From the NCBI RefSeq assembly GCF_007565055.1, contig NC_044552.1, positions 150,121,859-150,185,858 of the forward strand: 64,000 nt of DNA, given 5' to 3'. Of the stretch, positions 36,801 to 51,800 are shown one piece after another. How positions within the stretch are numbered: position 1 is the first letter of the stretch; each line of letters begins with the position of its first letter. The notes beneath the pieces were generated by a model. It searched no databases. It was not told the DNA's origin and was given only the letters and a program-made list of their open reading frames with translations. Source of the stretch: Rhinopithecus roxellana. Taxonomy: Eukaryota; Chordata; Mammalia; Primates; Cercopithecidae. Both the position numbers and the translations under genes were made by a program.

Positions 36801-39800
36801 AGTCAAGCAAAGGACAAGGATTGGAGGTGGGGTCGGGAGGAAGGAAAAAGCTTTTACCACAATGTATCTACCACCGACACCAGCTGACATGGTCCAGTCA
36901 TCATCCAGCAAGCCCACGATTTAAACACGATCTAAATGAAATTATCATTTCTCGGGATTCAAGGTAAGACCTTGTCCCCAGCCCTGCGGAGCTCCTGTTC
37001 CAGTTAGGAAGATGACAGTAGAAGCAGATACTACAACGTGCCAAACACTATTCCAACAGATGAAGCAGGAGCAGGAAATGAGAAGTCGGAGCAGCTGCCT
37101 CCCACCGAGGGACACAGGGAAACTGAGAAGAATTCCTCACGAAGGAGACATTCCCACGCCACACCCCCAGGTCCTTCATCAATGAGCGTCCCCACGTCTC
37201 AGATGAGTTTCCGTCATTTGTTGGGATGCCTGTCTCACCTAAACCTCCAGAGCCGAGTCCAGGCTCAAGGCCTCTTCCCCAGAGGTGCTTCCCTCATTAA
37301 CTGTTCCACTCCAAACATTCCTTTCTTTCTTTCTTTCGTTTTTTTTTGGAGACAGAATCTCGCACTGTCATCCAAGCTGGAGTGCAGCGGCACATTCTCG
37401 GCTCACTGCAACCTCCGCCTCCTGGGTTCATGCGATTCTCCTGCCTCAGTCTCCCAAGTAGCTGGGAGTACAGGTGTGTGCCACCATGCCCAGCTAATTT
37501 TTGTATTTTTGTAGAGATGAGGTTTCACCATGTTGGCCAGACTGGTCTCAAACTCCTGACCTCAGGTGATCCACTCGCCTAGGCTTCCCAAAGTGCTGGG
37601 ATTATAGGCATGAGCCACCACACTCAGCCAGCCAGGCTGGTCTTGAACTCTTGACCTCAGATGATCCACCCACTTTGGCCTCCCGAGGTGCTGAGATTAC
37701 AGGCGTGAGCCACTGTGAGCCACTGCAACCAGCCCCGAACATTCCTTTCTTCTCCATCCTTGGCCAATTATGTCACCTATTTTGATTGCTTCACCATATT
37801 CTGCCAATGTTGATATTACCTATCATTGTAAAGATCTCCCAAGCCCCCCATCCCAAGCCTAGGTCTCAACTACGGTATAAACTCCTAGAAGGAGTCGGGC
37901 CCACCCCATTTCCCTCCTTACCCAACACCAGATTACTCTGAAGCACAGGCAAAAAAAAAAAAGAGAGAGGTTTTTACTTAGATTATTCCCCTGCATAATT
38001 GAGTTATCAAGAGAGGACAAAATCAGTAGTGGAAGAAAGGTCAGCCCAGTGAAGGACTGCTGAAAAAACCGTGTGTCACAAGGAAGCGAAGTTCCACAAA
38101 TGTTTGTATAAACAAACATGATGAAGCTAAGCCATGGGGTCATTACTGCAAAGTGCTCATAAATTTGCTCCTTTTCTACACTGATAAAAAGTATCATTTT
38201 TCTCTATACTGTTTTTAAGTGCAGAAACATAAGAAAAAGCTCTTGCATGTGAAGACTGGCTTTGCTCTTACAAATCCCTTGAACCACCAACACCGTGTGT
38301 GAAAGTTTCTTCAGGAAGTTACTTTATTACATGTGAAACTGATGAAAATTTTCTTGAGTATTCGTAGTGAGATTTTAAAATATGATTATTTTAGGGGAAA
38401 AATCAAGTTATTTGGTTTCAGATATACAAAGTAAAATGTTTTTCAGTAAATAAATAATACAAATGCATAAGACTATACAGATTCTAATATTATTGCAATC
38501 CTTGAGTAATAACACGCATTCTACAAAATGTACTGTCTCTGAAGCTCTAGATCTCGACACATGGTGGCTAAGATACTACAACTCCCTTTCTCTCCCCTAA
38601 CCAACACGTAACTAATGCAACATAAAATAGAAACAAAATATGCTTTTAAATATGCTGCTGACATTGAAGGGAAAAAAGAAAGGAAACTGGCTGGGCGTGG
38701 TGGCTCACGCCTATAATCCTAGCCCTTGGGTGGCTGAGGCGCATGGATTACTTGACAGCAGGAGTTCAAGACCAGCCTGGCCAACATAGTGAAACCCAGT
38801 CTCTACTAAAAATACAAATATAACTGGGCATGGTGGCTCACATCTGTAATCTCAGCACTTTGGGAGGCCAAGGTGGGCAGATCACTTGAGGTCAGAAGTT
38901 CAAGACCAGCCTGGCCAACATGGTGAAACCCTGTCTCTACTGAAAATACAAAAATTAGCCAGATGTGGTGGTGCATGCCTGAGGTCCCAGCTACTCGGGA
39001 GGCTGAGGCAGGAGAATCTCTCAAACCCAGAAGGTGGAGATTGCAGTGAGCTGAGATTGCACCACTGTACTCCAGCCTGGGCAACAGAGCAAGACTCTTT
39101 GTCAAAAAAAAAAAAAAAAAAAAAAAGAAGGAGGAAACTTTCTAGGTGCAAGAAATGAAGAGTGGAAAAAGGCTGAGTAGAAGGCTTGAATTGGTACTGC
39201 AAGCACCCAGGCTGAGAAACCAATCCAGACAGAAGCAACAGGGCTTACAAGCAGGGTTTTCTGCCCTCTGGAGACAGGAGGCAGGACATGGAGGTGCCAT
39301 GGCTGTGCAAGTCCAGGGCACTCAAACATAGGCCTGGTCCCATTTTCACCATTTCAAGTGTGCCATGCAGGGGCCTCAAGCTCATCCACACCGTGGGGCT
39401 TGCGTCAGCCTCAGCCACCCCCGGAGCCCACTCTGTCCACTCGCTATGGAGTCTCCTGGAGTTTCACGTTGGTCATTTCTGTTGCTGCGGTGTCAAGTTC
39501 ACCTGTCTTTCTCCTGCATCCCAACCAGTACGTTCGTGTCTCCTCTATGGTATTTCTTTCATCTCTAGAAGTTTTATTTGGGTCTTTCTATAATTTTTCA
39601 TATCTCTTCTCAACATGTTTACATTTTCCTCTACTTCCTTGAACACACAGATTTATAATAACTGTTTTCACCTTCTTTACTAATTCTATCATTTGTATTA
39701 TTTCTTGCTCTATTTCCGTTGTCTGAGTTTTCTCATTAGAGATCATATTTTCCTACTTCCTTGAATCATGTCTGGTAATTTTTGATGTCAGACTTTGCTA

Positions 39801-42800
39801 ATTACTCCTAATTGGGTGCACCACGTTTTGACCCTCCAATCCCAGTAATTTTTCTTCAGCTTTATTATGGGATGCCAGCAGTTACTTGGAAACAACTTGA
39901 TCCCTCAAGGCTTGCGTTTAAGTTCTGCCATGTGGCACCAGCAGCCTTCATTTCAGGGCTAACTTCTCGCTCGACCCAAGGCTTGTGTATCACGAGGTAT
40001 TTCTGCCCTGGCGGGAGCACTCACAGTTCCCAGGCCTGTGTGAGCTCGGCTTCTCCCCGGTAGTTCTTTCCCGGCCTCGTCCTTCTTCCCGCTCCTGTGC
40101 TGGTCAGTGCTCAGCTGAGGCTTGAGGGGAACCCTCTGCCCTTCTCCAGATATGACCCTATCAAGCAACACAGGCTGCTGCTGGGGAGAGGAAGAGGCCT
40201 CAGGCACTGACGTCCTTCCGAGGAGCAGGAGGGCAGAGCCTGGGAGCAGGACCACTCAGCCAGCCCTTGGTAGCTGAAGGAGGATGAGCAGGGATTTGCA
40301 AAGGCCACACACATTGCTTCTGAGCCTTCCAGGGCTCTCCCACCACCCTGGGAATACACCATGACCTGGTGCTGAGGAAGGCATCTGACAGAAAGCCTTA
40401 TAGTTAGTTGCTGTCATCACAATGAAATTACTGTCAACAAACTGGATATATAAAAAATGTCGATTTACTTAAAACGATGAACATATGGATGACAGATGTC
40501 CCTCGACTTCTGATGGGGTTGCAACCTGAGAAACCCATTGCAGGTTGAAAACATTGCAAGTTGAAAATGCATTTGATACACCTAATTTACCAAGCATTGC
40601 AGCTCAGCCTAGCCTGCCTTAAATGTGCCCAGAACACACACATTAGCCTACAGGTGGGCAAAGTCACCCAACGGAAAGCTTCTTGTACACTTAAGTGTTG
40701 ACTGTTTCACGTAGTTTATTGACTACTGTACTAAAAGCAAAACCCAGAAGGGTTGTAATGGGTCCCTGAGGCACAGTGTCTACTGAATGTGTGTCTCTTT
40801 CACACTTTCCTAAAGTTGAAAAATCAACATCAGGGACCGTCTGCATTTATAATCACAATTAGTCAAGATGATAGGATGAATCGCACATTTCATTACTCAA
40901 ACCCCAATGCAAAACTTGCATTTTTAATGTGGAAGTTTGCTTTATATGACACCTTGAAAAGCACTTACCTTTCAAAATGGTATGTCTTATTAATCAGAGG
41001 GTGGCCAGGACGATCACATTTCACCAGAACTGTTTCCTGAGAGAAAAGAGAAAAACAATGTCGTAAGACTTTGTGGGCTGCCTTAATTAAACATAAGCCC
41101 CACCAACCCCAGCCTGCCGCCTGTTTTTGTAAACAACAAAGTTTGCCTGGAACACAGCCCCACCCTTTGTTTACATGCTGTGTATGGCTGCTTCTTCCTC
41201 AAGGGCAAAGTTGGATGATTGAGTTGGAGACCACATGGCCTTCAAAGATGAAAATATTAACTCCCTGACCCTTTCCTGAAAAGGTTTGCCAACCCCATAA
41301 AGAGAAAAGAAAGTCGCATCTATTGAGGAATGCACAACAGAGCTCCTCAATCTGCGCTAGGCTGAGGGTTCAACACCCGAATTACTGACTGTAAGGGCCC
41401 TTGATAGTTCGCAGGAGAGACAAGGTTTTCAAATGGCTGAAGAAATCACATCTCAGACATCATTATATTCCATTGTAACCCATGGAATTAACATATCTGT
41501 TTCAAAAACAAATTTCAATCTTGCTGGACTGTATTCTTAAATTATATCCTGTGTAAGGGAAGCAAAGGCATTTTTCAGCAAGAAATCTGAAATTAGTTTA
41601 GTTTCACTTAAGCAAAGAAAAGTTGAACCTGGAATGGTTCCACTTCTAAAACAAAATAGGTATTCATGAAAAAGCAGGGGTAACAGGAAGAATGAAAACC
41701 ACAACTGCAGCGGCGAATAACCCGGAGGCACCGGATTTTTTTCTAACAGTGTTTAGCGGATGCTAGGATGATACCTCCACACCGTCTTCTTAGTAGTGTG
41801 TGTGTCTGTGTGTGTGTGCACGTGTATCTGCAATAACATGTCAAAGAAGTGGCCTATTTTGTAAAGACAAAAGCTGTGAGATTCAACAGCTGTTTGTGGT
41901 TGTTGTTGCTGTTTGTTATTCGCGTACTGCTGGATGGGCGGTGGTGGGCAGCTGCCGGAGTATTGTTGCGTCTGGATTGTGTGAGGTCTCCGATGTGAAA
42001 TGCTGATATAATCAGTGAACCTTTCCTGTCTTGCCAGAGGTGAAGGGCTGCAGGAATCCCTGGCATGCATCTGGGTGAGGCAGCTCAGGAAGCAATGAGT
42101 GAACACCAGCCTCAGCCCCGTGCTGCCTGGGGACAGAGCCTCGGCTGTGCCTCGGAGGCAGCCTTGGGTTACTACTCACTGCCCCAAGCCCGCTGCTATT
42201 GTCCTGGGTAATGAAACAGCACCCTGGCTGTCCTCCAACTGGCCTCTGCCTCCAGTCCAGCACCCCTCCCATCTGTCCTTTACATTGTTGCTGTAGAAAT
42301 CTTCCTCAAATGCAAGTTAGAAAAGAAGAAAGCAGATGAAAGAAAGTTAAGAGGGAGGGAATGGGTGACGCAGAATGCCACCTGTTGCCGAGAGGTGGCG
42401 TGAGTCCTTATTTCAAACTCGATTGGACTTGGTAGACTGGGAGGTCACTTGCTACCATGATGTGTATCCAGTTTCCTGGGATGACTTCTGGGAGAGCGAG
42501 TGGGGATACAAGCTCGATCGCAGTGACTCGCAATGCTGGGAGGAGCAGCCAGTGGCTGGGGACAGTCCGTGGTCTCTAATGCATCACAGAAGTGACCACC
42601 AGGATGCAGAGCTTGCCGGCACGGCTTTCCCAGAAGCAGCTTATGTCTCTACTGAGTATTTACTGGGCAGTTATTGTGGACCCGAAACCGCTTCAGAACC
42701 TGCATGTTCTTACATGATAATGTCACATCCCCTATCCCAGAAGCAGCTCTTCAGTTCCTTTCACACTCAAAACACCGAAGCCAAACTCCGACACCCACCA

Positions 42801-45800
42801 GGACCAAGACCCTGGCCTCGCTGTAAGAACAGACCTCCCAGTCCCTAATCCAACCACCAGCCTTTCTCGTGGCGTATTTTCATTTTTCTGCTGTCCACTT
42901 AGGGTATACTGTTCCTTTGGTGCTATGCCAGAATGTAATCCTAGTGCTCCAGTATGAACTGCACAGGAACACACACCCCAAAGTGTTTTACTGCTGTCTT
43001 CAAATGTCCAAGTTTTAACCATAAAGAAAAGCAAATGAAAAACACAAAGGTCTACAATGTCTGACCCGAAAGCTCAAGGGACACCATACAAGAAACATGC
43101 AAAGCCATAAAAACAAACCTGAGTCCAAAAAGTCCCCCACACGACTTAGAACTCCATTCCACAGCGTGATCATTCAATCTTAAACATCCAAAATTATTCC
43201 ACAGTGAAGTTTAATTTTTCCAAACAGCTTCAATGCTTTCCTGCCTGTCCAAAAACCCTCCCCACTCCTGATACTACATACCCTTAATCTCACAAGAAGG
43301 ATTCATTTCTCTTGGCTTTTTAAACAGCTTTCTTTTATCCAAATTTTCAAGCTCTTGACAGCATCCTTCTTTTCAAGATGGGATTGCCCACCTGGGGCCA
43401 CTTCCCTGAAGAGGCCTGCACACACCCGCAGGGGGACGCATGGCCCCTGCCTCAGGAATCACAAGGGTCCCATGAAATAACCTGTGAAAGCACCTGGCTC
43501 AGAGGCAATGATCTCTAAAAGCTGTTTTTCCTTACATTTACCTGCTGTAGCATCCAGTTTTTGATTTATATCCAATTTCCTAGGATAACTTTAAAAGCAC
43601 TTAGGGCATAAAATTCTTTGTCATCAAATGTTAGAGCTAAAAGTACGTTTAATTCACCCTCTCCATTTTAAAGAAGGAAACCTGAGAGGAAGAGGAGACC
43701 AGTGAACGACATGCAGACAGAGTCAGGGACTCTCCCAGAGGCAGACACAAAACAGCCAGGAGGGAGGGACTGCACATCAATGCGCTCCGTGCAAGCCAAG
43801 GCTGCCTGCTGCGGATATCAACAGTCCTGTGGATGGCAGTTCAAGGCCCGATGAACCCGAGTTAAAAAAGAACAAGTAATATATTAAGGACCATACAGTC
43901 TCTGACCATTAAAAATTTTGTCTCAGGTGTATCAAATCTATCAATCCTGCCAAGCACCACCACAAAAATATTATTTACATTGGCTACATGTAACTAAATA
44001 AGTGTCATTTGATACACAGGCTCTGTTGACTGTATTCAGACATTCAAGTCAGTAACTGTCAAACTTAACAATAAGGGAGAATCACGGATGAACAAAGACA
44101 GTTCAACAAGAACTTGATGCAAAGCCAGAAATCTGTTCTCCCATGTCTGATTATCAACTGAGTGGATATAAATTAAATCAAAAATGAAAATAAATAGCCT
44201 TTAAGACAGCCGCCAGGAACTAGGGCAGCAGCCAGATTCTACATCTGAGATCGACTTTATTAACAGATTCAATCCAAACGATGAAACGCTGAATTACATT
44301 GCAAATGGACATGAAGTGCCGTGTTACACGTCCAATACAAACTCAAACTCTGTTTAGACTTTTGGAAATAAAAACATAATGTGGGAGCCAGGAGATACAG
44401 GGTCACAAAACGGATCATTTGCTTTCTCAGCAGATTTGATGGCACGAAGCCCTTTAAGGAGCAGGCCTATCAAATTAAAAAGCAACATCTTGGATTCTGA
44501 TTTAAAAAAAAAACAAAAAACATAATCCAAAATGCCCCAATAAAATGTTATTCTATTTTGACGGGTAAGATGGAAAACCTCAAATATCTGAATCTGAAGA
44601 TTCGGTGGAACTTTGGCAGGAACGGGAGAGGACTGCCAAGAGAATGAATCAAGTAACAAGGAACAGTAACAACAAACGACAGTGATGTTAATAATCATAA
44701 TAAGCCTTCCCCAGGGGCTGGGGCCAGGCCTCAGCCTCAGGATGCATTTCCTCACTGAAAAACTCCTTCAGGTTAACCAGGATGCTCGCAGACTGAGGGA
44801 AGTGTAGAAAGGCAATTACTAAACCACAAATACTCGGGTGTGTTCACTTAGAAAAGAAGGAGATTGATAAGGGGAGGGAACTGATGAGGTCCCAGGGCTC
44901 CTGTTAACTCAAAGTCCTGATCATGAGGATTTAATCTGTCTCCTTTTGTTGGACTCAAGCATACTGGTGCTTAAGGCATCAAGTGAGATAAAATATATAT
45001 ATATTTGCATGGTGGGAGCAAAGTCAGCAAGACGCTGACCAGAGAGAGCTGGTGCTCAGCTCCCTCCGCCCAAGAAAGGACCAAGGCAATGACTACACAG
45101 CTAAGCTCCGACTGCGTGGAAGGAAGAGAGCTGAGATCTGGCCGAGTGCGCAGTGCAGCGTGGGAGTGGAGAGACAGCGGTGCTGACTGGAAGTCCAGGA
45201 GGGCAGAGTGGAGGCACCCGGCTGCTGCAGCCCCATCTCCCCTGCCTGGGTCATATCTGCCTGGAGTCAGAAGGGACTTCCCGTTGCAGGGAAAAGGGAA
45301 GCAGCAGATCCCCACCAGCCCCCGTCACCACAGAAAACATCTACAGTCCTTACACCAGGGGAATCCTGCAGTCCTCGCAAGCCCTGAGCCATCTGGGAGC
45401 TGCAGGAAATTCACGGCACAGCTCCATAGCCCCAGATTAGGAGCACACGGTGTGCACTGCTCACCTCCCAGCCATCCCTGTGAGCCAAGCTGCTGCAGCA
45501 CAGCCCCATCTTGAGACCAGAGCCACCTCTGGAGCACACCCTGCTCTGGGGAACAGAAACCATGGCCATTCTCCAGCCTTGGAGCTCCATCTTCGTGATG
45601 CCAAGCCCACACGTGTGACTGAACATCACAGCGCCGGCTGCACGGAGCCTGGGCCCAGGACTGGCTGTGACTCTGGCCTTGCACAGCAGGGAAACCAATC
45701 CCCATGGCTGCCCTACCAGCTGGCGGAGTCGTCTAGTCTGGGGCGGAGTCGTCTAGTCTGGGGCGGAGTCGTCTAGTCTGGGGCGGAGTCGTCTGGGGCG

Positions 45801-48800
45801 GAGTCGTCTGGGGCGGAGTCGTCTGGGGCAGAGTCGTCTGGGGCGGAGTCGTCTGGCAGTCCCAGCCACAGCAACTCTGCCTTTGAGTTAGCTAAGCTGC
45901 TATTCACCCTCCCTAAGCAGGAGAGGCCCCTGAGCCTCCTAGTGGCTAATACACCTCCAGGCCAGAGGAGAGGCTGTGTACCTGTGCTCAGGACATGAGA
46001 AACAGCCCCACAGTACCCCAACACCTTACAGACATGCCCTTGACCTGCCCAATAAGAGCCTGAGAAACAGCCCTGTGGCCACCATCAGTAGGCATATCCC
46101 CGAGCCAGCCATGCAGCCTTGCACCTGTACCCCAGACCCAAGAAACAGCTGCACAGTTCACCCCTGGTGGAAACATCCCAGGCCAGCCACACAGCCTTAA
46201 TTAAACCTGTACCCCAGACCCAAGAAACAGTCACACAGGTCACCCCTGGTAGATATACCTCAGGCCAGCTGAGCAGCCATGTGCCCTTGTCCCAGGCCTG
46301 AGAAGCAGCCCTGTGGGCAGCCCCTGACAAACACACCCTCAGGCCAGCCAAGCAGCCATGCAGCTGTGGCCCAGACATGGGAAACAGCCCCTTGAATTGG
46401 TCCCAGCAGACACATCCCAGCTGAGCAGCCTTGTATCTATGTCCTGAGTCAGAGAAACCACCCTACAGGTCACTCCTGGCAGGCACACTCCCAGGCCAGC
46501 TAAGCAACAGTGTGCCCATGTTTCTGGCCAGAGGAACAGCCATGTGGCTCCAACTCCAATGAGCCAAACCCCATGTTGGATGACCTACTTTGTGCACGTG
46601 TGTATCCCCAACCTGAGATATAGCCTGAGAACCTACCCTGGGAAAAGCTGCATCACTGTTACCACAGACTCCCTCACTGTCAGCCACTGAGAAACTCACA
46701 AATACCACTAGTGTGTATGACAGCTGAAGAAACTACATGGAGACTACATTACTGTGTCCCCCTAGAACCACGCACCCTAAGTCTTTCCTCATGAAACCTA
46801 CTCCATAAAATTGGAAGAGACAATTTTTTCACCAGATGTATAGGAGTCAATGTTAGGGACACAGCAACCATGAAAAAGCAGGGAAATATGTAACCTCCAA
46901 AGGGAAGTAATCCTCTAGTAACAGACCCCAATTATAAGGAAATATATGAAATACCAGAAAATGAATTCAAAATAACAATCTTAAGGAAACTCAGTGAGAT
47001 ACAAGAAAATACAGACAATTCAATGAACATAGGAAAACAATTCATAATTTGAATGAAAAATACCATAAAGAGACAGAATTATAAAAAAGAATTAAATCTT
47101 AGAGCTGAAGAATTCAATGAAATATGACATAATAGAAAAATAAAAATTTTTATTTCATTGAAATAAAAAATACAATAGAGAGCTTCCACAACAGACTAGA
47201 CCAAATAGGAGGGAAAAAATTCTAAACTTGAAGACAGGTCTTTTGAAATAACACAGGCAGACAGAGGGAAAGAGAGAGAATAAAACAATGAAGAAAGCTC
47301 ACAGGATTTATGGACAGCTTTAAGTGAATCAATATTTGTATTGTGGGCATTCCAGAAAGAGAAGAGAAAAGCTGAAGAAAACATATTTAATAAAAATATA
47401 GCAGAAAATTTCCCAAGTCTTGTGAGAGCAATGGACATCTAGGTCCAGGAATCTCAAAGAACCCCCAGGCAGGTCTTCTCCAAGGCACATTGTAGTAAAA
47501 TTGTCAAAAGTCAAAGACAAACAAATAATTTTATAAGCAGCAAGAGAAAAGCATTAAGTCACATATAAGTCCATTAAACCAACAGTAGATTTCTCAGCAA
47601 AGACTTTGCAGTCCAGGAGAGAATGGGATAATATAGTCAAAGTACTGACTGAAAGAAAAAAATAATTCAGCCCATAATATTATACCCAGCAAAGCTATCC
47701 TTCAGAAATGAAGGAAAAATAAAATCTTTCACAGACAAGTAAAAACGAAAAGAATTCATTACCACAAGACAGGACTTACAAGAAATACTCAAGGGTGTTT
47801 TACATCTGGAAGTGAAAATACAATAACCATCATCATAAAAAATACAAAACTATAAAACTCACTTGTACAGCCAATGCAAAAAGAAGAAACCAAAAGGAAT
47901 CAGACTCACTACAGAAAACCACCTAAATGCAAAAAATAAACAAGGAGAGGAAGTAAGAAACAAAGGATATACAAAACAATCAAAAAGTAGTCAATAAAAT
48001 GACAAGAGTAAGTCCTCACCTATTAATAATAACCTTGAATGTAAACAAATTAAATTCCCACTTAAAAGATGTAGACTGCCTGAACAGATTAAAGAACAAG
48101 ACCCAACTATATGCTGTCTACAAGAAACTCACCTCACCTCACTTGTAAAGAGACATATAGACTGAAAGTGAAGGGATGGAAAAAAATATTCCAAGCAAAG
48201 AAAAACCAAAAGCAATCGGGAGTAGCCTTACTTATGTAAGATAAAACAGACTTCAAGTTAAAAGCCGTGAAAAGAGGACAGGAGGAACATTACACAATAA
48301 GGGATCAATTCAGCAAGCGAATATGACAATTGTAAATATATTTTCACCCATATATATATAAAGCAAATATTACTAGATCTAAAGGGTAAGATTGGCCCCA
48401 ATACAATAATCACTGAGGACTTCAACACCCCACTGTCAGCATTGGACAGATCATCTACACGTAAAATCAACAAAGCAACATTGGATTTAAACTGCACCAT
48501 AAACCAAATGAACCTAACAGACACTTACAGAACATTTCACTCAACAGCTACAGAATACATTTTTTCATCAGCAAATGGAACATTCTTCAGGATTGGCCAC
48601 ATGTTAGGACACAAAACAAGTCTCAACAATTTTTTTCAATCAAAATCACATCTAGGACCTAATTCGACCATAACAGAATAAAAGTACACATCAATAACAA
48701 GAGGAATATTTGAAAACATACAAATACATGGAAATCAAGCAACATGCTCCTTAATGACCAATGGATGAAGGGGGAAATTAAGAATGAAAATTTTAAATTC

Positions 48801-51800
48801 TCTGAAACAAATTAAAATAGAAATATATCATACCAAAACCTATGGAACACAGCAAAAGTAGTATTAAGAAGCAAGTCTGTAGCAATAAATGCCTACATTA
48901 AAAAAACTAGAAAGATTTCAAATAAATGACATTATGATGCACCTCAAGGAATTACAAAAGCAAAAACAAATCAAACCCAAAATTAATAGAAGAAAATAAA
49001 GATTATAAAGATTATTTATAAAGAAAATAAATAAAAGAAATTGATACAAAAAATACAGAAGATGAAAAAAGCTAATTTTTAAAATAGATAAACAAATCAA
49101 CAAACCATTAGCCAGACTAACAGAAAAAGGAAGGAAGACCCAAATAAAATCAGAAACAAAAAAAGAGATGTCACAACATCTACCACAAAAATACAAAGGA
49201 TCATCTGGAACTACTAAAAACAACCATATGCCAATAAATTCAAAAACCTACAAGAAACAGATAAATTCTTGGATACATACAATCTACCAAGATTGAACGA
49301 AAAAGAAATTAAAAATCTGAACAGATCAATAACAAGTAATGAGATTGAATCAGTAATAAAATCTTCTAATGAAGAAAAGTCTAGGACCAGAAGATTTCAC
49401 TACTAAATTCGACCAAGCCTTTAAAGAAGAATTAATACCAATTCTTCTGAAACTATTACAAAAAAACTGAAGCAGAGGGAATTCTTCCTAATTCATTCTA
49501 CAAGGCCAGCATAACCCTGATACTAAAACCAGACAATGACAAAACAATAACAAAAAACTATAGGCCAACATTCCTGATGAACGTAGTTATAAAAATCCTC
49601 AGCAAAATACTAGCAAATTGCATTGAACAGCACATCAAAAAGATAATACATCATGATGAAGTGAGATTTATTCCAAAATGCGAGAATGGTTCAAAATATG
49701 CAAATCAATAAACAAACTGAGTCACATCTATAGAATGAAGGACAAAAATCATTTGATCATCTCCAAAGATGCAGAAAAAGCTTTTCAAAATATTCAACAT
49801 CCTTTCACGATTAAAAAAAAAAAAAAACTCTTAATAAACTAGGTATAGAAAAAAACAACCTCAACATAATTAAGACCACAAGTAACAAGCCCACAGCTAA
49901 TATCCTAACATCTTTCAGCTTTTTCTTTAAGGACTGGAATAAGACAAGGATGCCAAGTCTCACTACTCTTATCAACATAGTATTGGAAGTCCTAGTCTTA
50001 GCAATTAGGCAAGAAAAAGAAATAAAGAGCATCCAAATCATAAAAAAGGAAGTCAAATTGTTCCTCCTTGAAGATAACATGATCTGATATACAGAAAATC
50101 CTTAAGACTCTACCAAAAATCTCTTAGAACTGATCAACAAATTCAGTAAAGTTGCAAAATACAAAATTAATATGAAAGAATCAGTATTGTTTCTACATAT
50201 GAAAAATGAACTAAATGAAAAATAAATTTAAAGGCACTCCCATTTATATACAATAGCTGCAAAAAATTTAAAATACCTAGGAATAAATTTAACCAAGGAG
50301 GTGAAAAACCTCTAAAAGGTAATTACAAAACACTAATGAAAGAAATTGAAGAGGATGCAAACAAATGGAAAGACATCTCATGCTCAAGAATTGGAAGAAC
50401 TAAAATTGTTAAAATGACAATATAACCCAAAGCAATCTAGAGATTCAATGCAATCCTTATCAAAGTACCAATGACATTTTTCACAGAAATTGAAAAAATT
50501 GTAAAATTTGTATGGAACCACAAAAGATTCCAAATGGCCAAAGAAATGCTGAGAAAAAAAGAACAAAGCTGGAGAAATAACACTACCTGCTCTCAAAATA
50601 CACTACAAAGCTATAGTAACCAAAATAGCATGGTACTGGCATAAAAACAAACACATAGACCAGTGGAACAGAATAGAGAACCCAGAAATTAACCAACATA
50701 TCTATAGCCAACAGATTTTTTAACAAAGATGTCAGCAACACTCATTGAGGAAAGGATGGTCTCTTCAATAAATGGTACTAAGAAAACTGGAAATCCATAT
50801 ACAGAAGAATGAAACTAGACTCCCACCTCTTACACTATACAGAGGTCAACTCAAAATGGATCAAAGACCTAAATGTGAGGCCCAAAGTGATTAAACTACT
50901 GGAAGAAAACATAGAAGAAATGCTTCAGGAAAAGATTTCACAGGAATCTTTTTTGGCTTCAAGGAAGAAATTCCTTCATAAGGTAGGCCAAATCCATACA
51001 GTATTCCTTCAGAAGGTAGGCCAAATTCATACAGTAAACTAAAGAGAATGTTCTGTTAAAGGAAAGAACAGTAAATCCATGAAGTTCCCTCTCAGGCCAT
51101 TTAAGATAAGAGGCCTATGAGCCCACAGAAATCCAAGCTATGACTGACCACAAGTGGGAGATGTGATCTGAGAGACCAATAGATGCTTCTTCATCAACTA
51201 AGATGGACCCTAAGATTAAGGAAATAAAAGGTACCTATGAGTCAGGGGTTCAGGGCTTGGCTGCCTGACAGCGTCCTAAATTCCAATGGCTACAAGAAAA
51301 ACCACACTCTTGCTAAACTCCCTAACAACAGGAGACATCAGGAAAATCCCTAACTCTGATTTACAACCCAGACCACTGCAACCCTGATTAGGCAGAGGAT
51401 CAGCCTTGCACAATTCTTTCCTGAGAAGCAGCTGCAGACCTCCAGCTATTTTCGACCAGCTTATACAGACTGTGCACAAACTCTGTGTCCTACAGTTCAC
51501 CTTTTAACAGAGAGAGCTGGAGACTGTCTCTTCTCAGTTTGCAAACTGATATCACTGATAAAATCTGCCTTTCTACTCTTTAGCCATCCTGGGAGTCATT
51601 ACCATTGACTGTAGTAATCATTTTACTCACTGTATGTTTTGTTTTTGGTTTTGTTTTTGTTTTGAGATGAAGTCTCATTCTTGTTGCCCAGGCTGGTGTG
51701 CAATGATGCAATCTGAGCTCACTGTAGCCTCTGCCTCCCAGATTCAAGCGATCTCCTACCTCAGCCTCCCAAGTAGCTGGGACTACAGGTGCCCACCACC

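Noticed and set aside
42375..42848. 157-codon open frame with acidic, Trp-rich start
   Set aside because: No splice partner, no recognised domain, and its later half overlaps an MIR-like repeat.
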